DNA from: Fulvivirgaceae bacterium JP3-4
GTDB lineage: Bacteria > Bacteroidota > Bacteroidia > Cytophagales > Cyclobacteriaceae
Length of the DNA stretch: 64,000 nt
Direction: 5' to 3'
Assembly: GCA_029309925.1 (NCBI GenBank)
Contig: JARKND010000001.1
Span: forward strand, 2,790,001 to 2,854,000
In this document: positions 36,456-43,373 of the stretch, one piece after another
How the letters are laid out: every line of letters starts with the position of its first letter
How positions within the stretch are numbered: position 1 is the stretch's first letter
Program-made: the position numbers and the translations under genes
The notes under the pieces: generated by a model
Databases searched by the model: none
The model's input: the letters and a program-made list of their open reading frames with translations, nothing else
What the model was told of the DNA's origin: nothing

Positions 36456-37955
36456 TTACTTTATATACAATTGAAGTTTTGCTTTCCAGTTTTCATAGGC
36501 AGCCTCGTACTGCTCAGACTTGCTTTTGTCAGGGACTTCGCTGCCGATAATCTTGAGTCCGCTAAAGGCCTCATTGAAATTTTTGAAGATACCGGCACCT
36601 ACACCCGCTCCTATCGCAGCCCCGGTGGCACCATCGGTGTTGCAGAGTTCCAACGGTGCGCCTATCGTATTGACAAACGCTTCGCGGAACAGCGGGCTTA
36701 GAAACATATTCGCCTTACCTGCGCGAATTACACTTGTTTTCAGTCCCATACTTTTTAGAATATCAAAACCATAGCGGAGCGAGAAAACAATTCCCTCCTG
36801 CGCGGCACGAAAAATATGGTTTTGAGAATGCTGGTTGAAATTCAGTCCATGGAAAGAGGATTCAATCGACTTATTCTCCAGAATTCTCTCAGCACCGTTT
36901 CCAAAAGGAAGTACAGCGAGACCGTCAGAACCGATCGGAGCCTTTGAGGCCATTTCGTTCATCACTTCATAGGCATAAGGCTCACCAGCAGCACGCGTAT
37001 TTTTACGGAGCCAGCTGTTGAGGATACCCGTTCCGTTGATGCACAGCAACACACCATTCGAAGTCTTCGAAGCCGTGTTGTTAACATGAATGAATGTGTT
37101 GACTCTCGATTTCGGATCGTAAGCGTTCTGGTCGGTGACACCGTAAATGACACCAGAAGTACCTGCCGTTGCTGCAGTCTCGCCATTGTTCAGCACGTTG
37201 AGAGAGAACGCATTGTTCGGCTGATCTCCCGCACTGTACGAGATCCTGACGTCCGGGTTAAATCCTAACTCATCTGCTACTGTCTTTTTTATCTGCGCAT
37301 GAACTGAAAAGACCGGCTTAATCTCCGGGAGGAAAGATTTGTCAAACCCAAAGTAAGAAAGCAGCTTATCCGAAACCGACCTGGATTTGTAATCCCAGAA
37401 GATGCCTTCCGAAAGGCTCGAGTCTGTGGTTACAACTTCGCCCGACAGCTTTAAGGCAATGTAATCTCCCGGAAGCATGAATTTGTATACCTTCTCGTAT
37501 ATATGCGGCTCGTTTTGCTGGACCCATTTCAATTTCGCAGCGGTGAAATTTCCAGGTGAGTTAAGGAGATGTTCAAGACAGTACCACTCGCCAAGGTCCT
37601 TGCATGCGCGATCGCCATACGGCACTGCGCGACTGTCACACCATATGATCGATGGCCGCAAAGGCTTGAGGTTTTTATCCACCAGCACCAACCCGTGCAT
37701 CTGATACGAGATACCGATTGCCTGAATAGCCTTTGAGTCGATCTTCGATTTTGCCAGCGTGGCGCGGATTGCTGTGACTGCATGACCCCACCACATATCA
37801 GGGTCTTGCTCCGCCCATCCGGGATTTACAGCAAGCATCGGCATTTCCTCTGCAGGTGATTGTGCAGTAGCTACCGATAGTCCGGTGGATGCATTAACAA
37901 GTGATGCTTTAATGGAAGAACTTCCAATATCGAGGCCAAGAAGATATTGCGTCAT
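36456..37955 (-). CDS. xylB: Xylulokinase
   Basis: A FGGY-family kinase that phosphorylates D-xylulose to xylulose-5-phosphate. 499 residues; LLGLDIGSSSIKASLV at the N-terminus, SYQMHGLVLVDK, the catalytic Asp in SYSAGDQPNNAFS, and a glycine-rich ATP site (DGATGAAIGAGVGAG) are visible. Neighbours are xylA downstream and, divergently, the Nudix regulator at 38049. The 93-base divergent spacer holds a 17-bp palindrome that probably is the operator. Confidence 0.95.
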   Translation of the reverse strand: MTQYLLGLDIGSSSIKASLVNASTGLSVATAQSPAEEMPMLAVNPGWAEQDPDMWWGHAVTAIRATLAKSKIDSKAIQAIGISYQMHGLVLVDKNLKPLRPSIIWCDSRAVPYGDRACKDLGEWYCLEHLLNSPGNFTAAKLKWVQQNEPHIYEKVYKFMLPGDYIALKLSGEVVTTDSSLSEGIFWDYKSRSVSDKLLSYFGFDKSFLPEIKPVFSVHAQIKKTVADELGFNPDVRISYSAGDQPNNAFSLNVLNNGETAATAGTSGVIYGVTDQNAYDPKSRVNTFIHVNNTASKTSNGVLLCINGTGILNSWLRKNTRAAGEPYAYEVMNEMASKAPIGSDGLAVLPFGNGAERILENKSIESSFHGLNFNQHSQNHIFRAAQEGIVFSLRYGFDILKSMGLKTSVIRAGKANMFLSPLFREAFVNTIGAPLELCNTDGATGAAIGAGVGAGIFKNFNEAFSGLKIIGSEVPDKSKSEQYEAAYENWKAKLQLYIK

Positions 37956-37984
37956 AGCGGTTGTTAAAACAATATTATTGACAA

Positions 37985-38001
37985 ATAGTCAAAATGACTA
38001 T
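37985..38001. promoter_or_regulatory. Palindromic operator between xylB and the Nudix regulator
   Basis: ATAGTCA-AAA-TGACTAT is a perfect inverted repeat (7+3+7). It lies 30 bases from the xylB start and 48 bases from the regulator start, in the only shared regulatory region. Sugar-responsive Nudix regulators of Bacteroidota are known to bind palindromes near their target operons. Binding here is inferred. Confidence 0.7.
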
Positions 38002-38048
38002 AATTTTTACTTTTTTTTATACCTTAGAACTGAAAGCTCAAACTCCTC

Positions 38049-38744
38049 ATGGCATCACCTCAATACAGTGACGATATAATCGATGCACTCTCGATTGACT
38101 GTTTGATCTTTGGATTTAAGGATGGTGAACTCGATGTGTTGCTCATCAAACATGGTGAGGGAATCAGCAAAGGAAAGTGGGCACTGCCGGGAGGATGGAT
38201 CCGCTACAACGAGGATGTGGATGAAGCCGCAAGCCGATTGCTGAAATCCCTGACAGGAGTGTCTAATATCTATCTCGAGCAACTGCGGTCCTTCGGAGAT
38301 GTCGACCGCTACCCCAACAAGCGCGTCATAACCATTGCGTACAAGGCGCTTGTAAATGCCGACAACTATTCCCTTAACCCGGGATTCACAGCATCAGATG
38401 CCAAATGGTTTAACATACATGATGTACCGAAGCTTCCATACGACCACAATAAAATCCTCGCGTATGGATTCACAAACCTGAAGCACAAGGTGCGGCATGA
38501 GCCTATCGGCTTTAACCTGCTGCCGAAGAAATTTACCCTGAATCAGATCCAGCAATTATATGAGGCGATTCTCGAAACGGAAGTTGACAAACCGAACTTC
38601 CGGAGAAAGCTCCTGAACATGAATTTACTGGTGCCTTGCAATGAAAAGCAGAAAGAAGTGTCGCACCGTGCTGCCAGCCTGTACAAATTCGACAAGAAAA
38701 TTTATAATCAGCTTACGGAGAAAGGATTTTCATTTGAGCTATAA
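38049..38744 (+). CDS. Nudix-family transcriptional regulator (NrtR/AraR type) of xylose genes
   Basis: 231 residues. An N-terminal Nudix fold (about 10-145) is joined to a C-terminal winged helix domain (about 155-230; FTLNQIQQLYEAIL, FRRKLLNMNLL). The Nudix box is degenerate: after GGWIRYNEDVDEAA the expected REXXEE motif reads SRLLKS, so hydrolase activity is unlikely and the domain probably binds a sugar effector. This is the architecture of the Bacteroidota arabinose regulator AraR. Divergent placement from xylB-xylA, and an MFS transporter gene 81 bases downstream, point to control of xylose uptake and use. It may bind the palindrome at 37985-38001. Confidence 0.88.
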   Translation: MASPQYSDDIIDALSIDCLIFGFKDGELDVLLIKHGEGISKGKWALPGGWIRYNEDVDEAASRLLKSLTGVSNIYLEQLRSFGDVDRYPNKRVITIAYKALVNADNYSLNPGFTASDAKWFNIHDVPKLPYDHNKILAYGFTNLKHKVRHEPIGFNLLPKKFTLNQIQQLYEAILETEVDKPNFRRKLLNMNLLVPCNEKQKEVSHRAASLYKFDKKIYNQLTEKGFSFEL

Positions 38745-38825
38745 GTAAAAATTGTTTGCACGAATAAAGATTAAACAGGATATTCAATTACGAATAAGCA
38801 ACCAAAACTTAAACCACTAAAACAC

Positions 38826-40163
38826 ATGGAAAAAAACTTTAACGCTTCGCGTCTCTTTGTGGCCAGTTGCCTTGCGTTGTTGGTCACTTCGCTGACCTTC
38901 GCAATCCGCGCCAAAATTGAAGCAGTGTTTCAAAACGATTACGGGCTATCCGCTCAGGATGTTGGATGGGCATTTGGTCCTGCCTTCTGGGGCTTCACCG
39001 TTGCCATGTACATCGGAGGCCTTGTGATCGATGCAGTGAAGACAAGGCGTATCATCTGGTTGGCGTTCTTTACGCACCTCATTGGCATCGTGTTACTGCT
39101 CACTGCCAAGGATAAGACAATGCTGTTTATTTCCAATGTATTTATCGGTCTGGGCAACGGTAGTGTGGAAGCTGCGTGCAACCCTCTCGTTGCAACCATT
39201 CACTCCGAAAATAAAACAAAATGGCTCAACCGGTTCCATGTTTGGTTCCCTGGCGGGATTGTGATTGGCGGCATCCTGGCATGGCTGCTCATCGATAACC
39301 TTGGCCTGAGCTGGCAACTGCTGACAAGCCTGCTGTTTATCCCGCTGGCGTTATACGGCTACATGTTCTTCGGCCAGAATATACCTGAGACTGAGCGTGT
39401 AAGTTCGGGTGTGAGCTACAAAGATATGCTCAAGAACGTTGGTGCACCGATCACCATTCTTGTTGTCGTCACTTTCATGATCCTTGCAGCCAGTGTTCCT
39501 GCGCTTGCCATCCAGTTTAACACAACCACATACATCATCATGGCGGTGATCGTGGTCGCAGTGATTGCAGAGAGCAAATTCGCCAACAAAGCGAGCCTTC
39601 TGTTCCCGTTCATGCTGTTCTGCATGTTCCTCACCGCATCCACGGAACTCGGAACGAACCAATGGATCAATGCCCTGCTGACAAACAGTGGCATTAATCC
39701 GATGATTATCCTTGTAGTCGTGACGGGTATCATGGCCGTTGGACGCTACTTCGCAGGTCCGCTTGTTCACAGACTGAACCCTGCGGGTGTTCTCCTGGGT
39801 TCTGCAATTCTTTCTTTTGCCGGACTCTACCTTCTTAGCATTGCCGATGGGGCCGCGTTCACGATGTTCGCTGCGATCGTTTTTGCCATTGGAATTTGTT
39901 ACTTCTGGCCGACTATGCTTGGCTTCGTAGCGGAGTACATTCCGGGCAGCGGAGCGCTTGGACTCTCGATCCTCGGTGGCGCTGGAATGGTTGCTACTTC
40001 AATGGTGCTGCCGCTGATGGGCGAATCTATCGATACAGAAGGGCCTCAAGTAACATTGCGTTATGTGTCAATTCTTCCAGGGATACTGATCGTGGCTTTT
40101 GCCGCACTCAACATCTTTATGAGAAGCAAAAAGAAACCGCACCTTACACCAAAAGCTGCGTAG
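38826..40163 (+). CDS. MFS sugar transporter, probably xylose
   Basis: 445 residues with about 12 hydrophobic segments and no signal peptide, typical of the Major Facilitator Superfamily (LVIDAVKTRRIIW between helices 2 and 3; FIGLGNGSVEAACNPLVATI as helix 4). The sequence resembles Bacteroidota sugar permeases of the fucose/glucose type. Its position behind the Nudix regulator and opposite xylB-xylA suggests that it imports xylose. A strong terminator follows at 40173-40204. Confidence 0.86.
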   Translation: MEKNFNASRLFVASCLALLVTSLTFAIRAKIEAVFQNDYGLSAQDVGWAFGPAFWGFTVAMYIGGLVIDAVKTRRIIWLAFFTHLIGIVLLLTAKDKTMLFISNVFIGLGNGSVEAACNPLVATIHSENKTKWLNRFHVWFPGGIVIGGILAWLLIDNLGLSWQLLTSLLFIPLALYGYMFFGQNIPETERVSSGVSYKDMLKNVGAPITILVVVTFMILAASVPALAIQFNTTTYIIMAVIVVAVIAESKFANKASLLFPFMLFCMFLTASTELGTNQWINALLTNSGINPMIILVVVTGIMAVGRYFAGPLVHRLNPAGVLLGSAILSFAGLYLLSIADGAAFTMFAAIVFAIGICYFWPTMLGFVAEYIPGSGALGLSILGGAGMVATSMVLPLMGESIDTEGPQVTLRYVSILPGILIVAFAALNIFMRSKKKPHLTPKAA

Positions 40164-40172
40164 CATAAAAAC

Positions 40173-40204
40173 AAAAATCCCGACAACGAACTGCCGGGAT
40201 TTTT
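40173..40204. terminator. Strong bidirectional terminator
   Basis: AAAAATCCCG (40173-40182) and CGGGATTTTT (40195-40204) form a perfect 10-bp stem with a 12-base loop. The A-run and T-run make it work from both sides. It lies between the convergent MFS gene (plus) and OmpA-family gene (minus). Confidence 0.92.
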
Positions 40205-40229
40205 CACTTTTATATATGGCTATCGAAAA

Positions 40230-40952
40230 TTAATTGTCGTTGCCGGTTTTTGTTTCAGCTGCTGAAACTTCGCCAAGCTCACCTTTCTCTGCTTTCTTCT
40301 TCAACTTCTCGTTTGCAAAGATCGCCACTTCTACCCTGCGGTTCTGCTGTCTTCCGTAGTCGGAGTTATTATCGCCTACTGGCTGATCAGGACCATATCC
40401 TTCTGTCGTGATACGCTTCGTTGCCACACCAAGTGTTTCAAGGTAGTCGGCCACAGCCTCTGCACGTCTTTCAGAAAGTCCCATGTTATGCTCGCGTGAA
40501 CCTGTGATATCAGTATGACCTTCAATCAGGATGTTTGTATCCTTATACTTCTGAAGTGTTTCAGCGAGATCCTTGAGGTTTGTCTTTGAAGCTTCGCTTA
40601 CAACGTCAGAGTTCACCGCAAACTGAATTCCTTCGCGGAAAGTAATTTTAATACCTTCACCTACGCGTTCGATCTCTGCTCCTTCAAGATCCTTCCTTAA
40701 TTCCTCAGCCTGCTTATCCATGTAACGGCCGATTCCGTAACCCGCAGCACCCCCGACAACAGCTCCGAGGATTGCTCCCATTGCTGTGTTTCCTGCCGCT
40801 TTACCGATAGCCGCACCCGCTGCTGCACCACCTGCCGCGCCAATGTATGTTCCTTTTTGAGACTTACTCATGTTTTTACAAGCGCCCAATAACAAGCACA
40901 GTGCTAGCAAAATGCTCATTACCTTACCTGATCGATTCGATACAATTTTCAT
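40230..40952 (-). CDS. OmpA-family peptidoglycan-binding lipoprotein with glycine zipper
   Basis: 240 residues. The ATG at 40952 gives a lipoprotein signal ending LLLGAC; a longer frame to 40982 does not. A glycine/alanine-rich zipper (about 35-85, AAGGAAAGAAIGKAAG and AVVGGAAGYGIG) may insert in the membrane. The C-terminal OmpA domain (about 110-225) has IEGHTDITGSREHNMGLSE and GRQQNRRVEVAI, the peptidoglycan-binding segments. It probably links the outer membrane to the cell wall. It is a single gene with a terminator behind it. Confidence 0.92.
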   Translation of the reverse strand: MKIVSNRSGKVMSILLALCLLLGACKNMSKSQKGTYIGAAGGAAAGAAIGKAAGNTAMGAILGAVVGGAAGYGIGRYMDKQAEELRKDLEGAEIERVGEGIKITFREGIQFAVNSDVVSEASKTNLKDLAETLQKYKDTNILIEGHTDITGSREHNMGLSERRAEAVADYLETLGVATKRITTEGYGPDQPVGDNNSDYGRQQNRRVEVAIFANEKLKKKAEKGELGEVSAAETKTGNDN

Positions 40953-41059
40953 ATTTAACTGTTTTGTTCTTGTATGATACATTTTAAAAAACTATGCCGC
41001 TCTCATTTCTCTATCGCCAATACCATGCCGCGTTAAATAAATGAATCTCATATCTTTAT

Positions 41060-41728
41060 ATGATGAAGCGACTTCTAGTTATTGCATTAGGCCTGTTCAC
41101 AGGTTCGCTCGCTATGGCACAACAACCTGTTAAATCCAAACCCATGAAGTTTTTAGCATTAGGTGATTCGTACACGATTGGTGAAAGTGTAGCAGAAGAT
41201 CAACGATGGCCGGTACTGCTGGTTAAAGAATTAAATGCGCGCGGGCAGAAATTCAGTCCGCCCAACATCATTGCAACCACCGGTTGGCGCACGGACGATC
41301 TGAAGAATGCCATCCTGCGCGAGAATCCTGCGAAGGATTATGACCTTGTTTCATTGCTTATTGGCGTGAACAATCAATACCAGGGAAAGTCTGTTGAAAG
41401 CTACGCTCCTGAATTCGAAGAATTGCTGAAGATGGCAATTGTCTTTGCCGGTGGCGACAAGTCAAAAGTGTTTGTCGTTTCAATTCCCGATTATGGCTTC
41501 ACTCCTTTCGGAAAAGAAAAACAGGAAAAAATCACGCGCGAGCTGAATGAGTATAATCGCGTCAATGCATCCATCACGGAAAAATATGGTATCCGGTATT
41601 TTAACATCACGGATATTTCACGCAAAGGCTTTGACGATCCGGAACTGATTGCCAGTGACGGTCTTCACCCAAGTGGAAAGCAATATGCCGAGTGGGTCAA
41701 GGTGATTCTTGCAGAAAGTGATAAATGA
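41060..41728 (+). CDS. SGNH/GDSL-family hydrolase, exported
   Basis: 222 residues with a signal peptide (about 1-20, LGLFTGSLAMAQ). The catalytic Ser is in FLALGDSYTIGES, the oxyanion Asn in LIGVNNQYQGK, and the Asp-His pair in ASDGLHPSGKQY, so all SGNH blocks are intact. Family members act as lipases, esterases or carbohydrate deacetylases in the periplasm. It stands alone between the OmpA lipoprotein and a transposase region, so context gives no substrate. Confidence 0.9.
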   Translation: MMKRLLVIALGLFTGSLAMAQQPVKSKPMKFLALGDSYTIGESVAEDQRWPVLLVKELNARGQKFSPPNIIATTGWRTDDLKNAILRENPAKDYDLVSLLIGVNNQYQGKSVESYAPEFEELLKMAIVFAGGDKSKVFVVSIPDYGFTPFGKEKQEKITRELNEYNRVNASITEKYGIRYFNITDISRKGFDDPELIASDGLHPSGKQYAEWVKVILAESDK

Positions 41729-41736
41729 CGAATAAC

Positions 41737-41757
41737 GAGTGAGGAATGACGAATGAA
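41737..41757. repeat. Left word-array arm bordering the transposase/REP region
   Basis: gagtgaggaatgacgaatga matches the inverted complement of 43348-43367 at 17 of 20 positions. It lies nine bases after the GDSL hydrolase stop. With the right arm it brackets the transposase and all REP copies. Confidence 0.65.
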
Positions 41758-41839
41758 GATGATCCGGGATAGCTCGAAAAAAGTAAGAAGCTGTCTCCGG
41801 GCCTGTCAGGAAGTTCAATGCGAAATCAACCGTAACCCG

Positions 41840-41853
41840 GTGCCATGAGGCAC
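41840..41853. repeat. REP-like palindrome next to the transposase 3' end
   Basis: GTGCC-ATGA-GGCAC, six bases beyond the transposase stop codon. It has the same stem as the GTGCC-GTCA-GGCAC palindromes in the cluster on the other side of the transposase, with a changed loop. Confidence 0.75.
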
Positions 41854-41859
41854 GAGATA

Positions 41860-42318
41860 TCAAACAGGTTTGAACACGAACCGATTATCATGTTCAATTT
41901 CAAATTCCACTAAAAGACGCTGATACTCCTCTATGAAACTAATAGTCTTGTGATGCATCTCCTGGTCTTCGATGTATTGAATTATCGTGGACAGATCGGA
42001 CTTAGCATAGGAAAAAGCACCATATCCTTCCTGCCATGAAAATTTTCCGTTAACAAATCGCTTCTCATTGATCCACTTTGACGAACTTCCTTTGATATCC
42101 TGCATCAAACTGGAAAGCGATTGGGTCGGACGAAGGCCAAAAAGCAAATGGAGATGATCCGGCATTCCGTTTATCGCTATCAGTTTGTGTCCTTGATTGC
42201 TCACAATGCCGCTAATGTATTTGTATAATTCATCTTTCCAGGTTTGATCAATGATGCAAAGTCTGTTTTGAACAGCAAAAACCGTATGGATATGGATTTG
42301 CGTATAGGTGTTTGCCAT
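41860..42318 (-). CDS. REP-associated tyrosine transposase (IS200/Y1 family)
   Basis: 152 residues, a single Y1 transposase domain. The HUH metal motif is MPDHLHLLFG (His55, His57); the probable catalytic tyrosine is Tyr115 in the IIQYIEDQEMHH helix. LMQDIKGSSSKWIN and WQEGYGAFSY are typical of the Bacteroidota group. The gene is full length. No left/right IS ends with a tnpB were found; instead at least nine REP-like palindromes lie close on both sides, which is the arrangement of RAYT genes that process REP sequences rather than of a normal insertion sequence. It probably nicks or moves single-stranded REP hairpins. Confidence 0.85.
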   Translation of the reverse strand: MANTYTQIHIHTVFAVQNRLCIIDQTWKDELYKYISGIVSNQGHKLIAINGMPDHLHLLFGLRPTQSLSSLMQDIKGSSSKWINEKRFVNGKFSWQEGYGAFSYAKSDLSTIIQYIEDQEMHHKTISFIEEYQRLLVEFEIEHDNRFVFKPV

Positions 42319-42682
42319 TGCTCTTGTGTTATCTAATGATTAATACTCTCCTCGATATGATCTACACCACCAGGGCTGATATCGTCCCTAGGGGACTTGT
42401 GTATACTTCGCATTTAACTTCGACCGATATCTCGTCCCTATCGCGACTCGTTTGTGTCGGCTAAATGTGACATGACTACGATTGTGCAGCATGTAATGGG
42501 ATCCGCGCTATCGGGACTTCTGTCAAAAACGGGCCACATCCAATCACTCGAAGTTGGTTGTGAGTTATGAAGAATAAAATCATGAAAAGTTCAATCTCTA
42601 ACGTCACCGGATCAAAGCGAATTTTCGCAGTGGTTAAAAAGTTGTAGACCTGCGTACAAGGGCAACGGGTTACATGTACGTT

Positions 42683-42757
42683 TCTCGTCCCGTCAGGGAC
42701 AACATATCGGTAGAATCAATATGAAAAGGTAGGAACGAGTGCCGTCAGGCACGAAAT
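42683..42757. repeat. 75-bp REP-pair unit, copy 1
   Basis: Contains one GTCCC-GTCA-GGGAC and one GTGCC-GTCA-GGCAC palindrome 38 bases apart. It matches 43231-43305 at 72 of 75 positions without gaps. Confidence 0.9.
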
Positions 42758-43088
42758 GTCGACAGCGGATGTATATGCGAACGTCCACAATTTGTTATAC
42801 GTGATTCGAAATTCAACTTCGATTTGGGTTCCTGACGTATTTCGTCCCTGACGGGACTTCGCGTTTTGTCGTGTGAATTTTCTACCAGTATGAAAAGGTA
42901 TCAACAAGTGCCGTCAGGCACGAAATGTCGGCAGCGGATGTATATGGAATTGCGAACGTCCACAATTTATTATCCGTGATTGGAAAATTCAACGTTGATT
43001 TGCATTGAAGACGTATTTCGTCCCTGACGGGACTTCTGCACGTTTCGTATGGAAATTCTTTCTACCGATATATCGTCCCTATCGGGAC
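42739..43088. repeat. Diverged tandem duplication of a ~170-bp REP unit
   Basis: Two head-to-tail copies (about 42739-42907 and 42908-43088). Both run from GTGCC-GTCA-GGCAC through gcggatgtatatg, gcgaacgtccacaattt and gacgtatttcgtccctgac to a ttctacc segment. The copies differ by scattered substitutions and small indels, so the duplication is not recent. Confidence 0.8.
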
Positions 43089-43230
43089 TGTCGTATACGC
43101 TTCATTGTTTGCGCTCCGTTGCCATTGAGATCCAGTCTCTGAAGGATTCTGGCGCACCACTACCCTCATACCCGCAAGCTTTTTGTTGGTCGAAATCAAG
43201 AGCATGAAATATGAATCATGATCCATCACC

Positions 43231-43305
43231 TCTCGTCCCGTCAGGGACGACATATCGGTAGAATCAATATGAAAAGGTAAGAACAAGTGCCGTCAGGCAC
43301 GAAAT
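43231..43305. repeat. 75-bp REP-pair unit, copy 2
   Basis: The second copy of the unit at 42683-42757, with three substitutions. It is separated by about 470 bases from the first, so the copies are direct but not tandem. Confidence 0.9.
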
Positions 43306-43347
43306 CTACCACGTTTATATGGCGTTGCGAATGACGAATGAAGCGCT

Positions 43348-43367
43348 CCATCCGTCATTCGTCACTC
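43348..43367. repeat. Right word-array arm bordering the transposase/REP region
   Basis: ccatccgtcattcgtcactc, inverted relative to 41737-41757. Just left of it (43329-43342) lies gaatgacgaatgaa, so this end also forms a local hairpin. It ends seven bases before the GH65 stop codon. Confidence 0.65.
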
Positions 43368-43373
43368 CAAATT

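Larger units (their letters stand above)
42384..43300. repeat. REP palindrome cluster upstream of the transposase
   Basis: This 1.05-kb gene-free stretch is filled with 5-bp-stem palindromes: 42384-42396 (GTCCC-TAG-GGGAC), 42434-42447 (degenerate), 42687-42700, 42739-42752, 42844-42857, 42908-42921, 43020-43033, 43075-43088, 43235-43248 and 43287-43300. Two subtypes, GTCCC/GGGAC and GTGCC/GGCAC, share the loop GTCA or its complement TGAC. Read on the proper strand, both extend to the common core ATTTCGT-S-CCTGACGG, so they occur as inverted pairs (BIME-like). Short minus-strand frames in here are chance products of the repeats. Confidence 0.88.

Noticed and set aside
38049-38744. Active Nudix hydrolase
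   Set aside because: The REXXEE part of the Nudix box is missing and a winged helix domain is attached, so a regulator is the better call.
42716-43286. Short minus-strand frames of 63 and 74 codons in the REP cluster
   Set aside because: They are made of the repeat units themselves, with no plausible protein pattern, and fall in a region explained by the REP sequences.
42384-43300. Possible CRISPR array
   Set aside because: Repeat spacing is irregular, copies are in both orientations and spacers are themselves duplicated; no cas genes are present.
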